This document shows positions 1 through 5,643 of a DNA stretch of 8,719 nt, piece after piece. The notes below the pieces were generated by a model. It saw only the letters and a list, made by a program, of their open reading frames with translations, had not been told where the DNA came from and made no database searches. Each line of letters starts with the position of its first letter. Position 1 is the first letter of the stretch. A program made the translations under genes and the position numbers. Where the stretch lies: positions 1-8,719 of the forward strand of contig DIYC01000163.1 in the NCBI GenBank assembly GCA_002428895.1, in the 5' to 3' direction. The stretch comes from Burkholderiales bacterium UBA6064 (lineage in GTDB: Bacteria > Pseudomonadota > Gammaproteobacteria > Burkholderiales > Burkholderiaceae_B).

Positions 1-576
1 CACGGCCTCAGAAGCAAAAACTTTAAACGTTACTACTGGATTAACCTCGTTAACCTGACCAAAGCATTACTTAAAGAAAACCAAGCTTTTATTCATTGTC
101 ATTATTTCACCGCTCGAATCAGGCAAAAAACCACGACTCAAAGTGTAGAGCGTCAATCGCTTTGGTTAGATGCACTTGGAACCATTGCTGATTTGAGCTG
201 CCATTACGGTCATTATTTATCGAAAGCTCAAAGGTGCAAAAGCTGTGGCGCGAGCTGGGAAATTCATGAAGAAAAAATGACTGACGTTAACATTGCAACG
301 CAAATAATTATCGATGCCTACGAAGATCGATTTGATACTGCCTTTTTGATTTCAGGTGACAGCGATTTGGTCACGCCAATCAAATTCATTAAAAACCGAT
401 TCCCAGATAAAAAAATAGTAGTTGCCTTTCCACCAAATAGAACCTCCGTTGCATTAAAAAATACTGCCAACCAATGGCTGGTTATAGGTCAAGACAAACT
501 TCGACAAAATCTTTTACCGAATCAAATCACTACAAAAAATGGTTATGTCCTTGAGCGCCCTCCGAGTTGGTATTAA
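1..576 (+). CDS. NYN (LabA-like/PIN-fold) domain protein, 5' end outside window
   Basis: The frame is open from the first base to the TAA at 574-576, giving 191 visible residues with no convincing start, so the gene begins upstream of the window. The fragment opens with HGLRSKNFKRYYWINL, which matches the segment just after the DGFNLYHG-type N-terminus of this family. It continues with a HYFTAR strand, a GHYLSK segment, a CKSC pair (visible residues 79-82), EEKMTDVNIA (Asp95) and LISGDSDL (Asp120, Asp122). The EEK-x-D and SGDSD acidic residues are the expected metal-binding set of the NYN/PIN nuclease fold. NYN proteins are predicted metal-dependent RNases; the substrate here is unknown. A TTG at 193 could start a shorter product, but it lies inside the conserved domain and lacks a ribosome site, so it is unlikely to be the true start. 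Family is fairly certain, cellular role is not. Confidence 0.85.
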   Translation, partial: HGLRSKNFKRYYWINLVNLTKALLKENQAFIHCHYFTARIRQKTTTQSVERQSLWLDALGTIADLSCHYGHYLSKAQRCKSCGASWEIHEEKMTDVNIATQIIIDAYEDRFDTAFLISGDSDLVTPIKFIKNRFPDKKIVVAFPPNRTSVALKNTANQWLVIGQDKLRQNLLPNQITTKNGYVLERPPSWY

Positions 577-852
577 TAATCCTTATTCCTCAAGTTGAGC
601 CAACAGACTATCTGAACGAATTGAGAATTTCCAGTTGCAAGAAATCAATCAATTGAGTTGAAGACTTTGGCAAAAGGTCTAAGTGAAAATTACTTTTGGA
701 AAACTAAAAAAAGAAAGCTGACACGTACACAGAAGTGAAGAGGTGCCAGGCGTGTTAGGTAAATGATCAGACTTTCAGCGCATCAAGTCAATTTGCAAAC
801 CCGAAAGAACCAGTATTACCCTTGAAACTTGGGTAATACTTATTCCAAACAG
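577..852. other. Non-coding stretch between convergent gene ends
   Basis: These 276 bases lie between the stop of the NYN gene and the stop of the minus-strand winged-helix fragment. No ORF with family resemblance or a good ribosome site is visible; the longest ATG frame noticed, at 764, gives only 20 codons. The one clear structure is the dyad at 812-840, listed separately. Confidence 0.6.
812..840. terminator. Perfect dyad, possible bidirectional terminator
   Basis: AGTATTACCC (812-821) and GGGTAATACT (831-840) are perfect inverted repeats around a 9-base loop. It sits between two converging gene ends, 13 bases past the stop of the minus-strand fragment. There is no clean T-tract on either side, so an operator or another hairpin role remains possible. 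Confidence 0.4.
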
Positions 853-1041
853 TTAACTCACGACCCTTAAGTTTGATTTTGCTTTCAGCTGGCCATTACC
901 CATCCGAATCAAACTTCCCTCCTTTTCTAATTCGCTGATAATCAATGAAATGTCGTCGTATCGTAAATTTCCAGCTCGATATTTAATTTTTTCTCGTGTG
1001 ACTCTACCCTGCTGAGTTCTCAACCAATCACGAACCCCTGT
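853..1041 (-). pseudogene. C-terminal winged-helix fragment of the membrane protein split by the IS
   Basis: On the minus strand an open frame of 62 codons runs from the IS border at 1041 to a TAA at 853-855. It begins TGVRDWLRTQQGRVTREKI and ends SNLRVVS. The pattern (helix, polar turn, VTREKIKYRAGN helix, RYDDISLIISELEKEG recognition-type helix, then a SLIRMGNGQL wing) looks like a small winged-helix DNA-binding domain. It has no start codon or ribosome site, and upstream it meets a stop inside the IS terminal repeat (1045-1047). The codon boundary falls exactly at the IS edge and continues the frame of the membrane-protein gene on the other side of the IS. I infer that it is the severed 3' end of that gene. 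The wHTH call rests on pattern only. Confidence 0.72.
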
Positions 1042-1063
1042 GTGTCAACATGAGCCTGCACCA
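1042..1063 (+). repeat. IS left terminal inverted repeat
   Basis: GTGTCAACATGAGCCTGCAC and the next two bases match the right end in 17 of 22 positions. The outer 8 bases GTGTCAAC are identical, and the inner TGCACCA is shared. Confidence 0.85.
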
Positions 1064-1113
1064 TTCGTTTTCGAGATAACATAGATTCAGGGCGGTAGCA
1101 GGAGAAATGTATT

Positions 1114-1518
1114 ATGCCAAAAAATGTCACTTTACTACCGACGACCGAGGTCAAACCCAAACCCGAATTCGAGCGTAAAACCCGACGCGTCTTGCCAGTT
1201 GAATTCAAACTGTCGATTTTGCATCAAGCCGAGCAGTGCAAGCACGGCGAACTAGGTGCTTTGTTACGAAAGCATAAGTTATATTCAAATCAGCTTGCAC
1301 AGTGGCGTCTAGAATTTGCTGAACAAGGCGTCAAAGGTCTGTCTAAGTCACAGCCAGGCCCCGCAGCCAAGAAGACTGCCGAACAAAAGCGCATTGAACA
1401 GCTTGAAAAACAAGTAGCTAATTTGAAGAAGAAAGTCGAGTTCAAGGATAAATGCATTGATCTCCAAAAAAAAGTCTTGGGGATGATCGAGCAAATCGAA
1501 CAAGAGAATCAGTCATGA
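1114..1518 (+). CDS. IS3-family transposase OrfA (HTH and leucine zipper)
   Basis: This 134-residue protein is the DNA-binding half of an IS3-type transposase. Residues about 28-70 (FKLSILHQAEQ..LLRKHKLYSNQLAQWR) form the helix-turn-helix that recognises the IS ends. Residues about 88-130 (RIEQLEKQVANLKKKVEFK) make a heptad coiled coil for multimerisation. AGGAGA at 1100-1105, eight bases before the ATG, supports this start. Its stop overlaps the start of orfB as ATGA. A run of eight A's at 1466-1473 near the 3' end is a likely -1 slippery site producing an OrfAB fusion; OrfA alone usually represses transposition in this family. Confidence 0.9.
   Translation: MPKNVTLLPTTEVKPKPEFERKTRRVLPVEFKLSILHQAEQCKHGELGALLRKHKLYSNQLAQWRLEFAEQGVKGLSKSQPGPAAKKTAEQKRIEQLEKQVANLKKKVEFKDKCIDLQKKVLGMIEQIEQENQS
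1466..1473 (+). promoter_or_regulatory. A8 slippery run, probable -1 frameshift site for OrfAB
   Basis: The orfA reading here is CAA AAA AAA GTC. The orfB frame is closed by TGA at 1458-1460 but open from 1461 straight into orfB, so a -1 slip on the A run joins the two proteins without meeting a stop. Poly-A slippery sites are standard in IS3-family elements. The ATGA overlap also allows separate, coupled synthesis of OrfB. Confidence 0.7.
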
Positions 1519-2564
1519 CTGGGCTCACAGATCAATCGATTAAAGCAATCCCTGAACGTACTGTCTGTGAGGTTTTGAACTTAAACCGAAACAGCTTTCG
1601 TACCGCCAAGCGTCGCGCAGAAGTGTTCGGCCCGCCGGTGCCAGCCAAAACAAGCCGAAAGTCCAGCGCACAGCCCAGCGCGTTGAGTGAGGCGGAGAAG
1701 TCAACCGTTAAGGAGTTGTTAAACAGCAGCGAGTATTGCGATCAACCCCCAGCGCAGGTTTATTACGATTTGCTGGAAAAAGGCAGTTATTTGTGCTCAG
1801 TGAGCACCATGCACCGAATTTTGCGTCAAAACGAACAAAACGGTGAGCGACGTCGGCAACGTGCACCGCAAAGCCACACTGTCCCAAGGCTACAAGCCAG
1901 TGCCGTACACCAAGTCTGGACATGGGATATAACCAAGTTAGGATTGATTCAACCGGGGAAATACTTGTCACTCTATGTTGTGATGGATTTGTACAGCCGC
2001 TTCGTGTTGGCTTGGATGCTTTCAACTAAAGAAAACAGCGCCTTGGCTAGCCATTTAATGCAACAAGCTTATGATCGATATGGTATTACACCAGATCAGC
2101 TTACAATTCATCAAGACCGTGGTGCGCCGATGACAGCGCATTGCTACATGAACTTACTTGAAGAATTGAGCATTGCCAAAAGTTACTCTCGACCGCGTGT
2201 CAGCAACGACAATGCAGTCAGCGAAGCGCAGTTCAAGACAATGAAGTATCAGCCGGACTACCCTCGAAAGTTCGATAGCCAACAAAGCGCCCAAGCATGG
2301 TGTGAGGAATACTTTGATTGGTACAACAACAGGCATCATCACAGCACGTTGGCTGGTTTCACCCCTGAACAAGTGTTTACCGGGCGATACAAACAGATTC
2401 ATGAGGCTCGTCAGGAAACACTCAATGAGTGTTACAGAAAAAATCCGGAACGCTTCAGAGCTGGGCCACCAAAGGCATCAATGCCACCAGCGGTCATGTT
2501 CATCAACCCGGTTTGCTCTGATAACGAACAACCCATTAAAGAGGAAGTGCGTTTAGCTAACTGA
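1515..2564 (+). CDS. IS3-family transposase OrfB (DDE/rve integrase core)
   Basis: This 349-residue catalytic half cuts and joins the IS ends. The N-terminal 120 residues include a helical HTH_21-like segment (QVYYDLLEKGSYLCSVSTMH). The catalytic core follows: Asp138 in TWDITKL, Asp201 in HQDRGAP, and Glu237 in SNDNAVSEAQFKT, with 35 residues between the last two, the D-x35-E spacing typical of IS3 transposases. The WYNNRHHHSTLAGFTPEQV motif near residues 273-291 closes the domain. The ATG overlaps the orfA stop (ATGA) in the -1 frame. The active form is expected to be the OrfAB frameshift product. Length is full and no damage is visible. Confidence 0.93.
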   Translation: MTGLTDQSIKAIPERTVCEVLNLNRNSFRTAKRRAEVFGPPVPAKTSRKSSAQPSALSEAEKSTVKELLNSSEYCDQPPAQVYYDLLEKGSYLCSVSTMHRILRQNEQNGERRRQRAPQSHTVPRLQASAVHQVWTWDITKLGLIQPGKYLSLYVVMDLYSRFVLAWMLSTKENSALASHLMQQAYDRYGITPDQLTIHQDRGAPMTAHCYMNLLEELSIAKSYSRPRVSNDNAVSEAQFKTMKYQPDYPRKFDSQQSAQAWCEEYFDWYNNRHHHSTLAGFTPEQVFTGRYKQIHEARQETLNECYRKNPERFRAGPPKASMPPAVMFINPVCSDNEQPIKEEVRLAN

Positions 2565-3736
2565 TAGTCGCAGTTGTCCACGCCGGTGGGCGTCGCTTGC
2601 GACGAACGCCAAGCTGGTGTGGGCAACTTAGAGAAAATATAAGTTAATTTTTTAAGAACTGGTGCAAAACAGGTTGACACGTTCCGAACATTGGCCAGTG
2701 CTGCACGATTTAATTGTGGCAACTCGTCTATCTTGTCAGTTATTTGGTTTTCTTGTAGATCAGGAAAAAGCGCCCTACCCTGTGGTTCCAGATTAGAATC
2801 TACGATTTTGACAGTACGTAAGGCTTCTTCCATCGTACTGGATTTATTTGGCTGTTTCCCAAAAACGGGATTGAAGTTTTCCCATTTACTTGCACGAAAC
2901 TTAGTTGGCATTTTTTTGTTTTCACCAGGTGAAAATCCATTGTTTCCCCTAAAAACGGGAGCATGAGAAATAGTAGAAGTTGAGCCTAACTCAAATGCAA
3001 TTAAGCTCGTTAAGATAAATGGCGACAAAACCAAAGCCAACGCCCAAAGCATTCTAACTAAACTAGACAGTTCATCAGGACTCATTCTAATCTGCGTGAA
3101 ATCATGTAAAAGGGCACTTGTTCGGTAATAAATGGCCAGTGAGACATGAGGGGTTACTTCATTTAGCTGTTGTACTTGATGCATCAAGTCATCGCGCATT
3201 GATTGAGCCTCACGCAAATCATTCAAACGTAACTGTTTGAATTTAGAGGTACTCTCATAAGCAACTTGTGCGGCTTGAACTTGTTTCTCGGCTTGCTCTA
3301 GGGCATTTAATTTGACCTGCTTCATTTGCTCATAGCCGGATTGAACTAAACGCGCATCAGAGGCTAGCGTAAAGCTCATAGCAGCCCAAATGCTAAGTGA
3401 AATAAGAAAGGCAAACCAACACCAAGCTACCAATTTTCTAATGATCGATCTACTTTTTCGGGATAACCAAGAAGCCAAAAAGAGGGTGGCCAACTCTAAA
3501 GTAGCAAAACCTAAAGGAAACAGCTCTTGTGTGATTTGATCGGAGGCCATGAGCTTACCCAATTGGTAGTTGAATATCACGGAAATGGCCGTCAGTACGG
3601 CAATTGCAATTAATCCGAGCAATGAACGCCAACTTGAAAAATGAGTAAACAACCAGTGCGCAACCAATTCTGGTTTACGTTGTTGAACGACTGTGGGTTC
3701 ACTGGTAGGGGTTTGTTGTATAGTTGCTATCGACAT
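2432..3736 (-). CDS. Membrane protein with coiled coil, truncated and made chimeric by the IS
   Basis: No named family is recognised. Residues 1-352 (3736 down to 2681) are native; the last 82 residues (from VSTCFAPVLKKL) are antisense IS sequence up to a stop at 2432. Predicted membrane spans are about 38-58, 73-91, 103-124 and 227-250. Between the last two lies a coiled coil at about 134-195 (EQAEKQVQAAQVAYESTSKF), then a polar, probably cytoplasmic tail. The ATG lies two bases after the rep stop, with AAGGA ten bases before it inside the rep 3' end, so the two genes are translationally coupled. Without the IS, the frame runs on into the winged-helix fragment at 853-1041, giving about 414 residues. 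I infer a membrane-anchored DNA-binding partner of the replication protein. The surviving product has lost that domain and may be non-functional. Confidence 0.75.
   Translation of the reverse strand: MSIATIQQTPTSEPTVVQQRKPELVAHWLFTHFSSWRSLLGLIAIAVLTAISVIFNYQLGKLMASDQITQELFPLGFATLELATLFLASWLSRKSRSIIRKLVAWCWFAFLISLSIWAAMSFTLASDARLVQSGYEQMKQVKLNALEQAEKQVQAAQVAYESTSKFKQLRLNDLREAQSMRDDLMHQVQQLNEVTPHVSLAIYYRTSALLHDFTQIRMSPDELSSLVRMLWALALVLSPFILTSLIAFELGSTSTISHAPVFRGNNGFSPGENKKMPTKFRASKWENFNPVFGKQPNKSSTMEEALRTVKIVDSNLEPQGRALFPDLQENQITDKIDELPQLNRAALANVRNVSTCFAPVLKKLTYIFSKLPTPAWRSSQATPTGVDNCDYQLAKRTSSLMGCSLSEQTGLMNMTAGGIDAFGGPALKRSGFFL
2572..2628 (+). terminator. Long imperfect stem-loop after orfB, possible IS terminator
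   Basis: AGTTGTCCAC (2572-2581) pairs with GTGGGCAACT (2619-2628) with one mismatch, and the core GTCGC TT GCGAC (2592-2603) closes the top. No T-run follows directly. It lies between orfB and the right IS end, so it could end transcription or shield the element from read-through. Confidence 0.4.
2659..2680 (-). repeat. IS right terminal inverted repeat
   Basis: Read on the minus strand it starts GTGTCAACCTGTTTTGCACC. The first 8 bases equal the left end and 17 of 22 positions match. Confidence 0.85.
2853..2960. repeat. Two near-identical CCC-AAAAA-CGGGA repeats inside the membrane gene
   Basis: TGTTTCCCAAAAACGGGA (2853-2870) and TGTTTCCCCTAAAAACGGGA (2941-2960) differ only by a two-base insertion and are 88 bases apart. 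Both sit in the tail after the fourth membrane span and each encodes a PVF motif (NPVFGK, APVFRG). The CCC/GGG ends also form a small dyad in each copy. Confidence 0.55.
2919..2935. repeat. 17-bp perfect palindrome within the membrane gene
   Basis: TTTTCACCAGGTGAAAA is a perfect dyad around one central base. Its TCACC/GGTGA core resembles TCACCTAAGGTGA at 5622-5634 in the control region. It may be a protein-binding site, or it may be chance in coding DNA. Confidence 0.4.
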
Positions 3737-3738
3737 AA

Positions 3739-5040
3739 TCAGATTCCTTGAAAAAGTACGGGTTTGCAGACCCTTTGGTTATGTAAGTCCTGTTTCTGAA
3801 CGCGAGACTCAGAAACAGGGCGCTTACTTTGCGTTTGCTGGCAACGAAAATTAAAACGGTTATGGTTTAGCAATTGTTTAATGTGCTGCATGGCCATGAT
3901 TGAGTCCTTGGGTTTAGATTGATTCAGTTGAATTTGAGTGGTTTGAATTTCTACTGCGTCTTGTTTGAACTGAGTGTTATCCGGTGACTTTTTTGCAATC
4001 GGGCAGGGCAGTTGTTTGGTTTTTTCCCAGCTTTTGCAATGTGTTCCAAATTGACTTAACGTGCTTGTTCCTACACGAGTCCATTCGTCGTTTGTGGTTG
4101 ACCGCTTCCACACAGAAAGCACCGAGGTATCGCCTTCGACATAGACCGCGATAAGCGCCTCAGGGTTCACCAGGTAAAAATTTTTGGCCTCATCCTGCCA
4201 AACCTTGTGCGCGAAGCGCTCCTGCGCCTTTTGGAGGCTTTTACGGGCTTTTTCTTCGCGAGATTTAACTAAGGCTGCGTAATCGGTGTCGTGTTGAATG
4301 AGTTTGAGTAGGTACGCATACGGATAACGAATACGTAAGAGACTCTGTTGAACGTATTGAACAATGTCGCCCAAGCGCTTTCCCTTTTGAGTTGCCAGTT
4401 TCATAAGTTTGAAGATGGCATAAGCGCTAAGAAATGGGAGTAGGGCGCGACAGTCTTGTGGTACTTTACGCAGAGTGTTGGGCTTGGGTTGGGGTTGCGG
4501 TGATGCAGGGGGTGTTGTGGGGAAGTTGGATTGCTCAAGCTGGGGCTTGGTTGAGTTATCCACAGAGCCCGAAGGTTGTCTATGTAAATATTGTTTAAAG
4601 GAATACTTACAGGCGTGTGCCAATTTGTCACAGGAAAGTTGATCGAGTGAGGCACCTGAATCTTGACTGTGTTCTTGTTGTTGAAGATAGGCAATCGCTT
4701 GTTGAGTGAGTTGAATTTCTGCAATTAAGCTGCCTTCTTTGCGTGATATGTGTTGTTCTGCACGATCAATCCAGCCTTTGCCTTCTAATTCGTTGAGGTA
4801 CCGATAAACACTGCGCAAGGATGTACCGCAAACCTGTGTTAAAACACTTTTGCGGACAAGGGCAGGGCGATTAAAGTCTTGTGCGTCCAGACAGCGCAAG
4901 ACGGAGGCTAAGACTAATCGAGCACCCATGCTGAGCTGTTCACAGTCTTGTGTGCAAAAGACGATTCGAGTAATTGCTATGGCAATTGAACGCGGGAGAG
5001 AAACGTTTTCTCTCGTTATAGAGCTGTTTAAAGTTGACAC
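3739..5040 (-). CDS. Winged-helix DNA-binding protein, candidate plasmid replication initiator
   Basis: The product is about 433 residues from a GTG at 5040, chosen because AAGGGG lies five bases before it. A TTG at 5055 would add five residues but its ribosome site is too close. Residues about 45-120 (counted from the TTG) form a winged helix: MGARLVLASVLRCL, then a VRKSVLTQVCGTSLRSVYRYLNELEGKGWIDR recognition segment. A Pro/Gln-rich linker follows (about 180-195), then a helical region (about 203-285, GDIVQYVQQSLLRIRYPYAYLL) and a strand-rich part with VYVEGDTSVLSVWKR. The exact family is not recognised. The initiator role is inferred from the wHTH, the nearby par operon, the repeat-rich DNA upstream and the DnaA box inside the gene; a transcription regulator is the alternative. 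It starts a two-gene operon with the membrane protein downstream. Confidence 0.62.
   Translation of the reverse strand: MSTLNSSITRENVSLPRSIAIAITRIVFCTQDCEQLSMGARLVLASVLRCLDAQDFNRPALVRKSVLTQVCGTSLRSVYRYLNELEGKGWIDRAEQHISRKEGSLIAEIQLTQQAIAYLQQQEHSQDSGASLDQLSCDKLAHACKYSFKQYLHRQPSGSVDNSTKPQLEQSNFPTTPPASPQPQPKPNTLRKVPQDCRALLPFLSAYAIFKLMKLATQKGKRLGDIVQYVQQSLLRIRYPYAYLLKLIQHDTDYAALVKSREEKARKSLQKAQERFAHKVWQDEAKNFYLVNPEALIAVYVEGDTSVLSVWKRSTTNDEWTRVGTSTLSQFGTHCKSWEKTKQLPCPIAKKSPDNTQFKQDAVEIQTTQIQLNQSKPKDSIMAMQHIKQLLNHNRFNFRCQQTQSKRPVSESRVQKQDLHNQRVCKPVLFQGI
3777..3829. repeat. Stem-loop element copy A, over the 3' end of rep
   Basis: The element begins GGTTATGTAAGTCCTG (3777-3792). Perfect 11-bp arms CCTGTTTCTGA (3789-3799) and TCAGAAACAGG (3809-3819) enclose a 9-base loop. 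After an internal bulge the outer GTAAG (3783-3787) pairs with CTTAC (3823-3827). It ends AGGGCGC and has a related copy at 5419-5471 with the same ends and architecture. It lies inside the rep coding sequence. Confidence 0.65.
4556..4564 (+). promoter_or_regulatory. DnaA box (TTATCCACA) inside rep
   Basis: TTATCCACA is an exact match to the classical DnaA box. It lies within the rep coding region, in the part encoding the linker after the winged helix. A single exact match in 8.7 kb can be chance, but host DnaA boxes are common in plasmid origins. Confidence 0.4.
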
Positions 5041-5091
5041 GATGACCCCTTTCAAACCTTCCCATGAAGGTATTAAGGCGTGCAGTCATAC

Positions 5092-5111
5092 TCTGAGTTA
5101 AAGCACTCAGA
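5092..5111. promoter_or_regulatory. Dyad in rep leader, possible operator or mRNA hairpin
   Basis: TCTGAGT (5092-5098) and ACTCAGA (5105-5111) are perfect 7-bp arms with six bases between. It lies about 50 bases upstream of the rep start and could be an autoregulatory site or a leader hairpin. Confidence 0.35.
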
Positions 5112-5180
5112 AATAGGCAGGTTGGCCCATCTCAAAGTATGAAAGAACGCTGAAAACCCTAAATCAAATTCAAGTGATTG

Positions 5181-5192
5181 TTTTTAGGTGAA
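5181..5192 (+). repeat. TTTTTAGGTGAA direct repeat, copy 1
   Basis: This 12-mer recurs exactly at 5541-5552. Copy 1 sits between the AGTGATT and AATCACT arms of a dyad. Confidence 0.6.
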
Positions 5193-5418
5193 TTAATCAC
5201 TGGTTGATTCAGGCGCGATTCCAAACGATGAGACGGCTTAAACTTGAATCAGAGTAAGCGGCCGTGCGTAAGAACACTGAGAAAGGGCGTGCAAAATATC
5301 GACTTGAGCAGAGTCAATGGTCGGAAAAATACTAAAAACAGTCTTGGGAAGGTGTGCAAAGGCACTGGGCTCGCGTATCATAAGCGATGACATGGCTGAT
5401 CTCCTGGAATATTAGATC

Positions 5419-5471
5419 GGTTGTGTAAGTCCTGCTCAGAAGTTGGTGCTTCTGGGTAGGGCGCCTGCTTA
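5419..5471. repeat. Stem-loop element copy B, upstream of rep
   Basis: The copy begins GGTTGTGTAAGTCCTG (5419-5434), 15 of 16 bases identical to copy A. CCTGCTCAGAAG (5431-5442) pairs with CTTCTGGGTAGG (5449-5460) across a 6-base loop in 10 of 12 positions, the two others being one A/C-type mismatch and one G-T-type pair depending on strand. It then has AGGGCGC like copy A. The shared ends lie 40 bases apart here and 41 in copy A, while the arm sequences differ, so it is the structure that is conserved. Confidence 0.65.
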
Positions 5472-5481
5472 AATAAAAATT

Positions 5482-5518
5482 AATTAAACAGTGAACATAC
5501 AATAGCACTGTTTTAATT
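5482..5518. promoter_or_regulatory. Dyad in AT-rich tract
   Basis: AAACAGTG (5486-5493) and CACTGTTT (5506-5513) are perfect arms around 12 bases. With one bulged T the pairing extends through AATT/AATT to a 12-bp stem. It directly follows the AT-rich tract and precedes the hicB-like gene; operator or origin-related hairpin are both possible. Confidence 0.4.
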
Positions 5519-5540
5519 GAGATGGCAAACTAATTGCTTC

Positions 5541-5552
5541 TTTTTAGGTGAA
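5541..5552 (+). repeat. TTTTTAGGTGAA direct repeat, copy 2
   Basis: Exact 12-base copy of 5181-5192, starting 360 bases further on. The same TTAGGTGA core appears inverted at 5622-5629. Confidence 0.6.
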
Positions 5553-5621
5553 GAATTCAGTTTTCGCCCAATTCAATTCCGGTCATACCCTCATTTGATC
5601 ACTAGTGTGAGGCGCATTTAC

Positions 5622-5634
5622 TCACCTAAGGTGA
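5622..5634. promoter_or_regulatory. Palindrome TCACCTAAGGTGA upstream of hicB-like gene
   Basis: TCACCT and AGGTGA are perfect arms around one base. The left half reads TTAGGTGA on the minus strand, the same core as the two 12-mer repeats. It lies 14-26 bases before the first ATG of the hicB-like gene, a normal operator position. Confidence 0.45.
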
Positions 5635-5643
5635 ACATTTTCA

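Larger units (their letters stand above)
1042..2680 (+). mobile_element. Complete IS3-family insertion sequence (1639 bp)
   Basis: The element is bounded by inverted terminal repeats beginning GTGTCAAC at both ends and carries an HTH/leucine-zipper orfA followed by a DDE orfB, the arrangement of the IS3 family. Both ORFs are intact and orfA has a strong ribosome site, so it may still be active. It lies opposite in direction to the gene it interrupts. No target-site duplication can be seen: the left flank ends CCCCTGT and the right flank starts GTTCCGA. Its borders fall on codon boundaries of the interrupted gene. If the canonical TG..CA ends are used instead, the element is one base shorter at each side. 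The subgroup and named relative cannot be given without an ISfinder search. Confidence 0.9.

Noticed and set aside
1020..1208. Minus-strand 62-codon ORF over the IS left end
   Set aside because: It is antisense to orfA with no family resemblance, no ribosome site, and spans the IS border. The real minus-strand coding frame at 853-1041 is a different one.
2302..2556. Plus-strand 84-codon ORF within orfB
   Set aside because: Out-of-frame shadow of the DDE transposase with no recognisable motif.
3777..3829. Resemblance of the stem-loop edge (GTAAGCGCCCT on the minus strand) to MOBQ-type nick regions
   Set aside because: Spacing and hairpin placement differ from the RSF1010-type oriT, and no relaxase gene is visible in the window.
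5032..5039. GTTGACAC near the rep start, identical to the IS terminal 8-mer
   Set aside because: Only eight bases match and no further IS sequence or partner end is present; it reads as rep codons. Chance is enough to explain it.
5077..5358. GGCGTGCA boxes as a classical iteron array
   Set aside because: Only three copies, one imperfect, at irregular distances of about 209 and 65 bases. Listed only as weak repeats within the control region.
5419..5471. Integron attC site
   Set aside because: The required RYYYAAC and GTTRRRY core boxes are absent, and no integrase or cassette is present.
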